A stretch of DNA of 64,000 nt from DASRDE01 sp035938175 (GCA_035938175.1 DASZHD010000018.1:62001-126000); one strand, 5' to 3'; counted from the stretch's first letter, positions 17,370-26,251 are shown. Program-made: numbers and translations. Notes: generated by a model from the letters alone, not told the origin.

Positions 17370-19331
17370 CTATTGTGCGGGTGCTGGTTTCATTGCGGGC
17401 TTGGTGAGTATCTCTGTGGTTTCGCCTTCCGGTCCGCTGGCGACCTCGTTTCGCTCGACCTGGGCGCGCATTCCGCGCGGCATCAGGTGCGGGCCGGGCG
17501 TGTATTCGGGCACGAATTCGCGCAGAACGTCCAGCGCGACGCGCCAGTCGGCCACGCGAACCGCTCGTTGGGCGCGCTCCATCGCCACGCCGATCCGCGA
17601 ATAGTCCACCCGGTCTTGCTTGGCGATGAAAAGCCGCTGATGGCTCGTACTGCGCACGCCTTCACCGGCGGTCAATATCTCCTCGAAGAGTTTTTCGCCC
17701 GGACGGATCGACGTTTCGACGATGTCGATATCGCGGTACGGCTCGAATCCCGAAAGACGGATCACTTGCTCCGCCAGGTGCAAGATCTTGATCGGATCTC
17801 CCATGTCGAGCACGAAAACCTCGCCGTCGTTCCCCATCGACATCGCCTGCAATACGAGCGATACGGCTTCCGGAATCGTCATGAAATACCGTTTCATCTC
17901 GCGGTGCGTGATCGTCACGGGACCGCCGCTCGCGACTTGCTGTTTGAACGTCGGGACGACGCTGCCGCGGCTGCCCAGCACGTTTCCAAAGCGAACGACG
18001 ACGAATTCCGTGGAGCTGCTGCCGGCGAAGGATTGACAGATCAGCTCCGCTACGCGCTTGGTGAGTCCCATCACGCTGCTCGGGTTTACGGCTTTATCGG
18101 TGGAGAGCAGCACGAACTTCGCCGTTCCGGATGCCGCGGCGGCAAGTGCGACGGTTCGCGTGCCGAGGACATTGTTACGAACCGCTTCGCAGATGTTGTC
18201 TTCTACGATCGGAACGTGCTTGTGTGCGGCGGCGTGAAAGACGATGCGCGGCCGGTACTTCGAGAACACGTTGCGGATCGCGGGACCGTCCGCGACGTCG
18301 GCAAGCACCATTTTGGTGCGCGAGAACCCGTACTTCGTGCGAAGCTCTTGGTCGATGGCGAACAAGCTGTTTTCACCATGTCCGAGCAACAATAGCAACT
18401 TGGGGTCGAACGTCGCGATTTGCCGGCAAACTTCGCTGCCGATCGATCCGCCGGCGCCGGTTACCAGAACGACTTGATCTTGTAAGTGCGGGCGCAGCGC
18501 AGCGGTATCGACGACCACCGGCTCGCGCGCGAGCACGTCTTCCAAACGGATATCGCGAATCCGCGATATCGTCACCTTCTCATTCAGGATGTCGACGGCG
18601 TCCGGAAGGACCTTGACCGTCGGCGCATGCTGTGCGTGGCTGCAGAGATCTTTCACACGATTGATCAGCGAGAGCGGCGCCGCGGGAATCGCGACGATCA
18701 CCGAATCCACTTGTTGACGATCGATAACGGCGGGCAGACTTTCGATCCCACCGAGGATTTTCACGCCGTCGACGCGCTTCACCGCGAGGCCGTCGTCGAT
18801 GCAGCCGATCAAGCGCATCGGCAAGGTGCGGTCTTCTTGGATTGCCCGAATCAGATTGACGGCCGGCATGCCTACGCCGACCACCAACACGCGCTGCGCG
18901 TTCGGGCGGCGCGTCAGAACGAAGGTTCGCATCAGCACGAGCGCGATGCGCAAAAACATCCGGAGCATAAAGCCTAGGGTCGCCGCGATGACGACTAGGC
19001 GTCCCGACGAGTGCTCGAGCGGACCCGGGAGCAGCCATACGCAAATCAACGCGAGGACCGCACCGCCGACCGCGCCGTACAACAGCCGCAGCACGTCGTG
19101 AAAGTCGAAGGTCCGCGCGCTCTCGTACCGCCACTGCATGTAGGCGCCGGTTATGAAGAGCATGGTCGTGAGCAGCAGTAGCTGCATGGGCTTGCCCGAG
19201 TGAATGTCGCCCACTGCGGTAGCCAGCAGCACTGCAGCGAACAGGAGTACGTAGTCGGCGATGAGCAGGCCAAAGCGCAGCTCCGGCCTGATCCCCCGAA
19301 CGGTCATGTCGAAATCCGGCGTAAATTTCAT
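17370..19331 (-). CDS. membrane-bound UDP-GlcNAc 4,6-dehydratase, WbpM/CapD type
   Basis: 653 aa from the ATG at 19331. N-terminus: about four membrane helices ('FGLLIADYVLLFAAVLLA', 'LLLLTTMLFITGAYMQW', 'LYGAVGGAVLALICVWLL', 'VVIAATLGFMLRMF'), then a CoA-binding-like Rossmann segment ('VLVVGVGMPAVNLIRAIQED'), then the SDR catalytic half with 'VLVTGAGGSIGSEVCRQIA', 'VFHAAAHKHVPIVEDN' and 'LLSTDKAVNPSSVMGLTKR', where Met replaces the usual Tyr (the SMK-type site of WbpM). WbpM-type enzymes make the 4-keto-6-deoxy intermediate for QuiNAc, FucNAc or bacillosamine. It heads the wbp operon on the same strand, so a second amino sugar in the glycan is predicted. Confidence 0.9.
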   Translation of the reverse strand: MKFTPDFDMTVRGIRPELRFGLLIADYVLLFAAVLLATAVGDIHSGKPMQLLLLTTMLFITGAYMQWRYESARTFDFHDVLRLLYGAVGGAVLALICVWLLPGPLEHSSGRLVVIAATLGFMLRMFLRIALVLMRTFVLTRRPNAQRVLVVGVGMPAVNLIRAIQEDRTLPMRLIGCIDDGLAVKRVDGVKILGGIESLPAVIDRQQVDSVIVAIPAAPLSLINRVKDLCSHAQHAPTVKVLPDAVDILNEKVTISRIRDIRLEDVLAREPVVVDTAALRPHLQDQVVLVTGAGGSIGSEVCRQIATFDPKLLLLLGHGENSLFAIDQELRTKYGFSRTKMVLADVADGPAIRNVFSKYRPRIVFHAAAHKHVPIVEDNICEAVRNNVLGTRTVALAAAASGTAKFVLLSTDKAVNPSSVMGLTKRVAELICQSFAGSSSTEFVVVRFGNVLGSRGSVVPTFKQQVASGGPVTITHREMKRYFMTIPEAVSLVLQAMSMGNDGEVFVLDMGDPIKILHLAEQVIRLSGFEPYRDIDIVETSIRPGEKLFEEILTAGEGVRSTSHQRLFIAKQDRVDYSRIGVAMERAQRAVRVADWRVALDVLREFVPEYTPGPHLMPRGMRAQVERNEVASGPEGETTEILTKPAMKPAPAQ

Positions 19332-19479
19332 CGTCTTTCTGGGGGAATTGTAGCGCGGGCCGCTCGGCCGGGGCAGGCTGCCGACGGCCCCGAAACTGAG
19401 GCGAACGCCCCAATTTACCTTGGCGTTTACGGACGCTTGGCCTAAGCATTCGTACGCGCCCTTAGGGTACGCTAAGGAC

Positions 19480-20091
19480 GTGCTCGTCACCGAACAACTC
19501 AGGGCGATCCCCGGAGCGCTGCGCCGGATCATCGCGGATGCAATCAACGACGAAATCGAGCGCCGCCGCCTGCCCGGCGTTCACTACGCCACGGGCGTAA
19601 TCGTCCGCGGAGCGCGCTATATCACGGCCGGGAAAAACGTCTTCTTCGACCACCGCGCGTATCTGCAAGTCAACAACGTCGACGGTAAGCCCGGATTCAT
19701 CAAGATGGGCGACAACGTCGAAATCGGCCCGTATAGCGCGATTTGGGGCGGCGGCGGCGTCACGATCGGCAGCGACGTGCATTTGGGTTGTCACGTGCAC
19801 ATCACGTCGATGGAAGGGGAGCAAGTTCCCGCAAGTAACTTCGACGTGAACAAGCCGCTCGAGATCGCCCGCGCGCCCGTCGTAATCGAAAACCACGTAT
19901 TGATTTGTTCCAACGCCGTGATCGTTCCGGGCGTCCGCGTGGGTCACCATTCCATGGTGGCTGCAGGCGCGGTCGTCACGCAGGACGTTCCGCCGTACGC
20001 ACTGGTTGCCGGCGTTCCGGCACGCGTGATTCGCTATAACAACGGCGTCGCGTCGTTCCCTCCGTCTAACGAACTACTCGCCAAAGAGTAA
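19480..20091 (+). CDS. hexapeptide-repeat acyltransferase
   Basis: 203 aa from a GTG at 19480 preceded by TAAGGAC. Residues about 50-190 are left-handed beta-helix repeats: 'VFFDHRAYLQVNNVDGKPGF', 'IKMGDNVEIGPYSAIWGGGG', 'VTIGSDVHLGCHVHITSMEG', 'VVIENHVLICSNAVIVPGV', 'GHHSMVAAGAVVTQDVPPYA', 'VAGVPARVIRYN'. The HxH near 'CHVHIT' is in the usual acceptor region. WcaF/maltose-acetyltransferase-like enzymes O- or N-acetylate sugars, consistent with the neighbouring polysaccharide genes. Divergent from wbpM; its last 26 bp overlap the convergent GT39 gene. Confidence 0.85.
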   Translation: MLVTEQLRAIPGALRRIIADAINDEIERRRLPGVHYATGVIVRGARYITAGKNVFFDHRAYLQVNNVDGKPGFIKMGDNVEIGPYSAIWGGGGVTIGSDVHLGCHVHITSMEGEQVPASNFDVNKPLEIARAPVVIENHVLICSNAVIVPGVRVGHHSMVAAGAVVTQDVPPYALVAGVPARVIRYNNGVASFPPSNELLAKE

Positions 20092-21652
20092 GCGAATCGG
20101 GATCGCCGCTGCCGCGCAGACGGGCCGCTTGCGCGTTTTGTCGCGCTTGGTAGACGACTTCCACACGTTCCCCTCGTGGCGCATCGTGCGCCAAAACGAA
20201 TACCGGCCGCGCATCCGCTTGTGCCGGCGGAATCTTCCCGCCGATTTGCATTCGCACGTCCGGTTGCAAATAGAATGAAAGGTCCAAAGCGCGCGGCCAG
20301 GGCGCATTTACCACGACGAGCGGCGCCGCGCTATTTTCGATCGCGAGCGCGATTGCGGGAAGATCGCCGTCTTGCCGGTTGTCCCACCAGACCGGCGATA
20401 GGGACGCCGCCGACGCTGAAAATACGCACGCACAAACGAACAGTACCGTAACCGCGGTCCATCCCGCATGCAATCTGCCCGCGTGCAGACGCAGACGCGA
20501 CCCGAGGTATCCGGCGGTACATGCGATGAACGCGATCCACAGCGGTATGCCGTAACGCGTGACGCTGGAACGGTGATGGTGCGCCACGACGTCGGGCAGA
20601 AAGAGCAGTGCAATCGGCACCGCGATGGCAGCCGCAAGCATCACACGCGCGCGCGCGGGCGACGACCGCAGCGACCAGATTATGGCTGCACACAGTACCA
20701 ACGCGATTGGAATCAACAGCACGGCGGCGCCGGCGCGCGCGAATTCATAATCCCAAAACGTCGTGCCGCCGTTGAACGCCCACTTTTCGACGAGCATCCA
20801 AAGCGGCCACGGTCCGGCAGTCCAGCCGTTTTCCCGCGCAATCGCGCTGCGATGGACGGCGATCTGCACGAGCCAGGGCGCGTAGGCAGCGGCTGCGCAC
20901 AGCGCGGAGCCTGCACAATACGCTAGACGGCGGCCGCGTAAAAGTACGAGAGCGAACGCAGCGTGCGCGATGATGGTGACCGCGGCCAGTACGTCGGTGT
21001 ACAGTGCAACTATCGCGAGGAGGCAGTATGCCAACCACCACCCCGCACCGCTCGTGCGGCTCGCGCGAAGAAACACCGCCGTGAGCAGCGTCAACACCAA
21101 TGCCCACGCACTGTACTCCCGCGCCTGCAGCGAATACACCGCGAGAACCGGCGACGCCGCGCCGATCGCGAAACCGGCGACCATCGCGGCGATGTTTCCG
21201 AACAGTTCGCGGCAAAGCCATGCCAGCCCAAACGGGAGCAGCAGCCCGCAGATCAGCGCGGGCAGGCGCAGATCGGCGATCGAAAACCCGAACGCACGCG
21301 TCGATAGATTCGCGAGAAGGTAGTATACCGGCGGATGCTGCGCGTCTTCACTGGCTAACGACGCGAGGACCCTTCGCAGGCTGCCCGCGCGCTCTAGTCC
21401 TAACGTTTGACGCAATTGCGCGACGGAGTGCGGGCGGCCGTCATCTGCTGCCGCGACGAATTGTGCCGTCGTCGCACCGGAAACGCGTAGCGCCGTGATC
21501 GCTTCGTCGGTCCAAAACGCGCGCGAAGGCACGGACGCAACGCGTACCCCAAGCGCAGCGCACGAGAGCATTACGAGCGCGATCGCGAGCGCCCAAAGGG
21601 ACGCGTGGCGGCGGCTAACGCCGCCCGTTGCGGCATGAACCGTTCCCGCCAC
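20066..21652 (-). CDS. GT39/ArnT-like membrane glycosyltransferase
   Basis: 528 aa from a GTG at 21652; the first helix 'LWALAIALVMLSCAALGVRV' follows soon after. The N-terminal loop has the GT-C acidic motif in 'AFWTDEAITALRVSG', then about a dozen hydrophobic segments and a smaller C-terminal soluble part with 'LSFYLQPDVRMQIGG'. 'HPPVYYLLANLSTRAFGFS' is characteristic of the PMT/ArnT superfamily, which uses polyprenyl-phosphate sugars as donors on the periplasmic face. It starts 12 bases after the lipoprotein gene at 21664, suggesting cotranscription. The specific sugar is not predictable. Confidence 0.85.
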   Translation of the reverse strand: MAGTVHAATGGVSRRHASLWALAIALVMLSCAALGVRVASVPSRAFWTDEAITALRVSGATTAQFVAAADDGRPHSVAQLRQTLGLERAGSLRRVLASLASEDAQHPPVYYLLANLSTRAFGFSIADLRLPALICGLLLPFGLAWLCRELFGNIAAMVAGFAIGAASPVLAVYSLQAREYSAWALVLTLLTAVFLRASRTSGAGWWLAYCLLAIVALYTDVLAAVTIIAHAAFALVLLRGRRLAYCAGSALCAAAAYAPWLVQIAVHRSAIARENGWTAGPWPLWMLVEKWAFNGGTTFWDYEFARAGAAVLLIPIALVLCAAIIWSLRSSPARARVMLAAAIAVPIALLFLPDVVAHHHRSSVTRYGIPLWIAFIACTAGYLGSRLRLHAGRLHAGWTAVTVLFVCACVFSASAASLSPVWWDNRQDGDLPAIALAIENSAAPLVVVNAPWPRALDLSFYLQPDVRMQIGGKIPPAQADARPVFVLAHDAPRGERVEVVYQARQNAQAARLRGSGDPDSLTLWRVVR

Positions 21653-21663
21653 GCGCAATCGGG

Positions 21664-22548
21664 TTAGTTTTCCGTCATGAAGCGCACTTGCGGCAAGCCG
21701 TTTGCCGGCAAGGCGCCTACAACGATCCAGTACGCAACGTGGTGCTGCAGAATGATTTGATTCGGAGCCGCGGTCGTCGGCGTATAACCGGTGACCAGAT
21801 CGTTGTTCTGCGAATCGCGGGTCGTCGAGTAGCCGACGTATACGGTGACGGCACCGTTGAAGGTGGCCGCGCTCATCGCAGTTATCGGCTCGCCCCACTC
21901 GTCAAAGAGCGTTTGCAGCGTCGCATACGTTTGATCGACGTTGAAGTTTTGCGGCTGCGTCGGGTCTTCTACGTGAATGATGCCGGAATAGTCATGCGTG
22001 TGCAGTTTGTAGAAGCAATCCGCCGTCAAAACTTCATCGGTATCGGAACTCTCGCCGGACTTCGTGGGTTCGACGGCGTTCTTCATGCCGATCGCTTGCG
22101 GAATCGCTTCCCAGACGCCGTTGGCAATCAGTCCGACGTACGCATGCACGTGATATCCGGTTCCCATATTGCCGGTAAGGCATGGAACCGAATCCACCGT
22201 CTGTCCGGATCCGCCGCTGGACGTCGCTCCTGCGTGATTCGTCCAGCTCGACGTGCCCGCCGTATACCAGCTCGTATCGCCGTTGACGAAATTGATTTCC
22301 GCGCTTACCACGGTGCTGTTCGCGGGGACGGAACCGCTCGTGGGAGACGATGTCGGAACCGTCGTCGGCGACGACGATGGTGCGCTCGTTGGTGACGGCG
22401 ACGTGGATGGCGCGGTAGAAGGCGTTGGTCCGCCTCCGCCTCCGGGTGGGCCGGCCGGCGGCGTAGTTGACGTCCCGCCTCCGCCGCCACAGGCCGCGAG
22501 TGCGACGGCCGCTGCAAACGCAAATGCGCTCAGTCGCAAAATCTTCAT
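21664..22548 (-). CDS. lipoprotein of unknown function (tandem paralogue B)
   Basis: 294 aa. Signal peptide and lipobox 'ALAACGGGGG' (Cys about 20), then a Gly/Pro/Ser/Thr linker to about 80, then a domain of about 200 residues. It shares with the next gene upstream the segments 'SAEINFVNGDTSWYTAGTSS' (compare 'SAEEDFGPTGQLWYTSGTSG'), 'AIPQAIGM', 'HTHDYSGIIHVEDP', 'YATLQTLFDEWG' and a terminal 'GLPQVRFMTEN'. Conserved HTHDYSG and HVE resemble a metal or ligand site, but no family is recognised. Ribosome-binding site GAGAGG. A terminator separates it from the upstream paralogue. Confidence 0.78.
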   Translation of the reverse strand: MKILRLSAFAFAAAVALAACGGGGGTSTTPPAGPPGGGGGPTPSTAPSTSPSPTSAPSSSPTTVPTSSPTSGSVPANSTVVSAEINFVNGDTSWYTAGTSSWTNHAGATSSGGSGQTVDSVPCLTGNMGTGYHVHAYVGLIANGVWEAIPQAIGMKNAVEPTKSGESSDTDEVLTADCFYKLHTHDYSGIIHVEDPTQPQNFNVDQTYATLQTLFDEWGEPITAMSAATFNGAVTVYVGYSTTRDSQNNDLVTGYTPTTAAPNQIILQHHVAYWIVVGALPANGLPQVRFMTEN

Positions 22549-22569
22549 TTCGAAAAGCCTCTCTCGTAG

Positions 22570-22601
22570 CCAAAATGAGGCCGGAGAGATCCGGCCTCAT
22601 T
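22570..22601 (-). terminator. rho-independent terminator between the two lipoprotein genes
   Basis: A perfect 12-bp stem (22574-22585 with 22590-22601) and 4-nt loop, read on the minus strand, ends in TTTT. It follows the stop of the 22619 gene by 17 bases. Confidence 0.82.
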
Positions 22602-22618
22602 GTCGACTTACGCTCGCG

Positions 22619-23521
22619 CTAGTTTTGGAGAACGAATTTCACCTGCGGCAAACCGCCCTGCGGTAATCCGCCGATTACGATCCAAATTGCGTTGTGCCGC
22701 GCCAGAGGGATGCTTCCGAAAGAGCTGGCTTGCGTATACGACACAACCTCGTCGTTGCCGCTCGAGTCCTTCGTGGTCGGAACGCCGACGTAGACGGAGG
22801 TCGCTCCGGTCAGGGAGTTCGCTCCGGCGGTCAGACCACCCGAAGTGAGCTGGGCTGCCCACATGTCCATGAGCGTTTGCAGCGTCGCGTAACTCGGGGC
22901 GTACGTATAGCTCGGGTTTTGCGGCAGATTTACGTCTTCGACGTGAACCAATCCCGAATAGTCGTGCGTGTGCACGTTGTATTCGCACTGGTACTGTTCG
23001 ACTTCGTCCGTGTTGGAGGGATGTTGGGGCTGGCCTTGCGTCGGCGCGACCGGGTTCACCATGCCGAGCGCCTGCGGTAACGCCATCTCCTGTCCGTTCG
23101 AATAGATGCCGACGAACGCGTGCTGCGAGTACTGGGTAGCCGGGAAATTCACGCCTTCTTGCGTGTCCGCGCAGCTCATCGTGTCGGTTACGCCGCCGGT
23201 CGGACCGGACGAGTCCTCGCCGGCGGTATTAGCCCAGCCGGATGTGCCGCTGGTGTACCACAGCTGGCCGGTCGGACCGAAGTCTTCTTCCGCGCTGATC
23301 GTTAGGCCGGTGTTTACCGGAACGCCGCCGGAGCTCGGCGTGGGAGTGGGCGCAGGCGTCGAGCTTTGCGAGGGGGTAGGGCTGGGCGAAGGGTTGCCGC
23401 CGCCACCGCCGCCGCCGCCAGGGTTGGGAACGGGCGATGAACCGCCGCCGCCACCGCCGCCGCACGCGGCGAGCATGACGGACATCGCCAACAGCGGAGC
23501 TGAGAGTCGCAAGAATTTCAT
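22619..23521 (-). CDS. lipoprotein of unknown function (tandem paralogue A)
   Basis: 300 aa from the ATG at 23521 (ribosome-binding site GAGGA). Lipobox 'MLAACGGGGG' is followed by a long Gly- and Pro/Ser/Thr-rich spacer (to about 80) and a domain homologous to the 21664 product: 'ISAEEDFGPTGQLWYTSGTS', 'LPQALGMVNPV', 'YNVHTHDYSGLVHVEDVNLP', 'YATLQTLMDMWAAQLTSGG', 'GLPQVKFVLQN'. Exported and lipid-anchored by prediction; function unknown. The frame upstream of 23521 is unlikely to be coding. The two genes look like a tandem duplication with diverged linkers. Confidence 0.78.
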   Translation of the reverse strand: MKFLRLSAPLLAMSVMLAACGGGGGGGSSPVPNPGGGGGGGGNPSPSPTPSQSSTPAPTPTPSSGGVPVNTGLTISAEEDFGPTGQLWYTSGTSGWANTAGEDSSGPTGGVTDTMSCADTQEGVNFPATQYSQHAFVGIYSNGQEMALPQALGMVNPVAPTQGQPQHPSNTDEVEQYQCEYNVHTHDYSGLVHVEDVNLPQNPSYTYAPSYATLQTLMDMWAAQLTSGGLTAGANSLTGATSVYVGVPTTKDSSGNDEVVSYTQASSFGSIPLARHNAIWIVIGGLPQGGLPQVKFVLQN

Positions 23522-23692
23522 TACTGTTTCATCCTCATGCGGGCAAGTAAGTCCGCACACATCGTATCGATGCGGGCCCGCGCGAAGCGTGAACCGCCCC
23601 GGGACAGCAGCGTAGTAAGATGGCCCGCAGCCGGTTAGGTCGTGTGAACCAATGCGCCGGCCGGGCAAGCGCAATAAGCAACAGCCCGGAAC

Positions 23693-23760
23693 AAAAAAAC
23701 GCCCCTCCGCTGCTTTTCACGGCGCTCGGGGGTGCGCCGGGGAGAGCTATGCGGAGGGGC
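23693..23760 (-). terminator. rho-independent terminator with long branched loop
   Basis: A perfect 10-bp outer stem (23701-23710 with 23751-23760) encloses a 40-nt loop that can itself form a GGCGC/GCGCC hairpin. On the minus strand it is followed by GTTTTTTTG, just after the stop of the 23797 gene. The rest of the 23522-23796 gap shows nothing else. Confidence 0.7.
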
Positions 23761-23796
23761 TTGCGCGGGGGAGAAAATCGCTAAAAGCGCGGCTAA

Positions 23797-24723
23797 CTAG
23801 TAACTTTGCACGCAGGAAGAGGACGCATTGCTCCACAGCGGCTGCGTGGGAAACGTTCCCGTCGAGAACGCCGTGTTTTGCAGACCGGTCCACGCGCACT
23901 TGTCGCCGATCTCGTTGCCGCTGCTGTCGATCCAGCCCGAGGACGGCTGCGGATCCGTCTCGGTTTCCCCTTGTTCGTGGCCTTCGACGATGCTTACACC
24001 GTCGAGCGTACCAGGCGTGTTGACCGATCCTTGGCCGCAACTGGATCCCGCATCCGGAATATACGGCAGGTTCGTGAACGATATCGTGCTGCCGTTGGAC
24101 GCCTGTTCGCTGCTGTGCCAGGCGCAGTATTCGACGGCGAAGCCGAGGTCGTTGTGCAAATGCGGCGTCGCGATCACGTAGCTTGCATTGACGCTGTAAT
24201 CGTTGAAATGCGCGGCGGCTTTGAGCGCCTCGTTTCCGATGTCGCTGTCTTGCATCACGATCGGCGGAGCGCTGGTGTCGTTCCAAACACCCGCGAGATT
24301 GCCGCTCGGATTACCGACCGCCGTTCCGCCGCTCTGCGTGTATTGCGTAACGGTATTCAACCATTTCGAACCGCCTACGCCTTGCAGAAACTTTTGCAGT
24401 ACGGCACCTTCGCCGTCCGGATCGCCCGACGAAGCAGTCCACGTTCCCCATTCGATCAAGTACATTTTCGGTGCGGGTTGTATCGGACCGCCGTTATAGA
24501 TCAAGTTGTTCGTGCTTGACGCCGCGAACGCGGCCGCGTCCGAATGACGCACGGGAAACAGATGAATCGTCAGACCGTTACGGTGAACCGTTAACGGCGA
24601 CTCAGCACCGGCCGCGTGCACCTGCGCGGGAATTCCGGGTGCGCTTGCGCCGCCTCCCGTACATGCCGAAAGCAATGAAGCGGCTACCGCCAAACCCAGC
24701 GAAGTTCGCACATTTTTGCGCAA
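23797..24723 (-). CDS. exordium-like secreted lipoprotein with HExxE motif
   Basis: 308 aa. I start it at a TTG (24723) because a perfect GGAGGT lies 7 bases upstream; the GTG 15 bases earlier would contain that ribosome-binding site. Lipobox 'SLLSAC' follows. Segments 'NLIYNGGPIQPAPKMYLIEW', 'VLQKFLQGVGGSKWLNTVTQ' and 'SIVEGHEQGETETDPQPSSG' with 'IGDKCAW' resemble the phosphate-induced-1/exordium fold, where an HExxE..(T/N)(D/N)P motif is followed by EIGD.C. The HEQGE could bind zinc; protease activity is not established. Exported and lipid-anchored by prediction. A terminator follows. Confidence 0.72.
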   Translation of the reverse strand: MRKNVRTSLGLAVAASLLSACTGGGASAPGIPAQVHAAGAESPLTVHRNGLTIHLFPVRHSDAAAFAASSTNNLIYNGGPIQPAPKMYLIEWGTWTASSGDPDGEGAVLQKFLQGVGGSKWLNTVTQYTQSGGTAVGNPSGNLAGVWNDTSAPPIVMQDSDIGNEALKAAAHFNDYSVNASYVIATPHLHNDLGFAVEYCAWHSSEQASNGSTISFTNLPYIPDAGSSCGQGSVNTPGTLDGVSIVEGHEQGETETDPQPSSGWIDSSGNEIGDKCAWTGLQNTAFSTGTFPTQPLWSNASSSCVQSY

Positions 24724-24819
24724 AAGAACTACCTCCACTCCAGACCTTATGGCTGTAGTGTGCGCTCTTAGTGCGTAAGACTGTATACCGGGAATTGGGT
24801 AGGACGGCCGTCAGCCCTC

Positions 24820-24971
24820 GTCATGGTGAGGTATCGCGCAGCGCACGGATGCGCGGAGTGTCGGCGGAACCAAGGACGTGCGGAGCCGACAACCACCCCG
24901 AGGTATCGAGGGGCGTTTACGATTAGCCGGCCCTTCGATTCCTCAGGGTCCTTCGATACCTCAGGATGACC
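24820..24971. repeat. cluster of dispersed CCTTCGATWCCTCAGGATGAC repeats
   Basis: Between the 23797 gene and clpX, an inverted variant (24820-24836, GTCATGGTGAGGTATCG) is followed by a related GAGGTATCGAGG copy near 24900. Two direct copies follow at 24932-24949 and 24950-24971. The same core is found at 12139-12230 and 52070-52108. No coding potential is visible in 24739-24980. Confidence 0.8.
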
Positions 24972-24980
24972 AGGGGATGA

Positions 24981-26240
24981 CTAGGCGGGCATGTCCTTCT
25001 GCCGCTCGTTGTAGATGAGCGTCGGCGGCTCTTTCTTCTCGATCACTTCCTTGTTGACGATGCACTTCTTCACGCCGGAAAGCGACGGCAGGTCGTACAT
25101 GACGTCCAGCATCGTCTCCTCGAGAATCGAGCGCAGTCCGCGGGCGCCGGTCTTGCGGCCTTGCGCCTTGGAAGCGATCGCAATGAGCGCTTCTTTGGTG
25201 AACGTGAGCTCGACGCCGTCGAGTCCCATAATCTTCTGGAACTGGCGGACCAGCGCGTTACGCGGCTCGACCAGAATCCGGCGCAGCGCCAGCTCGTCGA
25301 GCGCGTCCAGCGTGACGACGATCGGCAAGCGGCCGATGAATTCCGGAATCAGTCCGAACTTGAGCAGATCCTCCGGCATCAGCTGCTGAAGCAGCTTGCC
25401 GACGCGCGCTTCCTTTTTGCCCTCCGGCTGCGCGCGGAAGCCCATGTTGTTGCTCGCCACGCGCGATTCGATGATCCGTTCCAAGCCGTCGAACGCGCCG
25501 CCGCAGATAAACAACACGTTGGTCGTGTCGATTTGAATGAACTCTTGGTGCGGATGTTTGCGGCCGCCCTGTGGAGGCACGTTGGCGGTCGTGCCTTCCA
25601 AAATCTTGAGCAGTGCCTGCTGAACGCCTTCGCCCGAAACATCGCGCGTAATCGACGGGTTCTCGCTCTTGCGGGCGATCTTGTCGATCTCGTCGATGTA
25701 TACGATGCCCTTCTCGGCGCGCTTGACGTCGTAATCCGCGGCTTGAATCAGCTTGAGCAGAATGTTCTCGACGTCTTCGCCGACGTAGCCGGCTTCGGTT
25801 AGCGACGTTGCGTCCGCCATCGCGAGCGGGACGTCCAAAATCTTGGCGAGCGTTTGCGCCAGATACGTCTTGCCCGAACCCGTTGGACCGACCAGCAGAA
25901 TATTCGACTTCTGCAACTCGACGTCGTCGGCGCTCGCGCCCATGTTGACGCGTTTGTAGTGGTTGTACACCGCAACGGCCAGCGACTTCTTGGCGCGCTC
26001 TTGACCGATCACATACTGATTGAGAATGTGATTGATCTCTTTGGGCTTCGGGATGTTCCGGAGGCGAAGATTTTCGTCGACGTTTTTGTACAGCTCTTCT
26101 TCGATGATCTCGTTGCAGAGCTCGATGCACTCATCGCAAATGTAGACGCCGGGGCCCGCGATCAACTTGCGCACTTGCTCTTGCGACTTGCCGCAGAAGC
26201 TGCACTTCAGTTGACCTTTCTCCTCGCCGAATCGAAACAT
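24981..26240 (-). CDS. clpX: ATP-dependent Clp protease ATP-binding subunit ClpX
   Basis: 419 aa, usual ClpX length, from the ATG at 26240. N-terminal C4 zinc domain ('CSFCGKSQEQVRKLIAGPG', 'YICDECIELCNEII'), Walker A 'LLVGPTGSGKTYLAQTLA', 'AGYVGEDVENILLKLIQAA' (pore loop GYVG), Walker B 'GIVYIDEIDKIARKSENPS', sensor region 'EGVQQALLKILEGTTANVPP', and 'GRLPIVVTLDAL'. It unfolds tagged substrates and feeds them to ClpP. It lies 11 bases after clpP in the conserved tig-clpP-clpX order. The Cys zinc ligands and the ATPase motifs are all present. Confidence 0.97.
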   Translation of the reverse strand: MFRFGEEKGQLKCSFCGKSQEQVRKLIAGPGVYICDECIELCNEIIEEELYKNVDENLRLRNIPKPKEINHILNQYVIGQERAKKSLAVAVYNHYKRVNMGASADDVELQKSNILLVGPTGSGKTYLAQTLAKILDVPLAMADATSLTEAGYVGEDVENILLKLIQAADYDVKRAEKGIVYIDEIDKIARKSENPSITRDVSGEGVQQALLKILEGTTANVPPQGGRKHPHQEFIQIDTTNVLFICGGAFDGLERIIESRVASNNMGFRAQPEGKKEARVGKLLQQLMPEDLLKFGLIPEFIGRLPIVVTLDALDELALRRILVEPRNALVRQFQKIMGLDGVELTFTKEALIAIASKAQGRKTGARGLRSILEETMLDVMYDLPSLSGVKKCIVNKEVIEKKEPPTLIYNERQKDMPA

Positions 26241-26251
26241 GTAGCCTCTGC

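Noticed and set aside
16107..18395. Long open frame on the plus strand opposite wbpA and wbpM
   Set aside because: It is antisense to two strongly supported enzymes, has low-complexity Arg/His/Asp-rich composition and no recognisable domain; typical shadow of GC-rich coding DNA.
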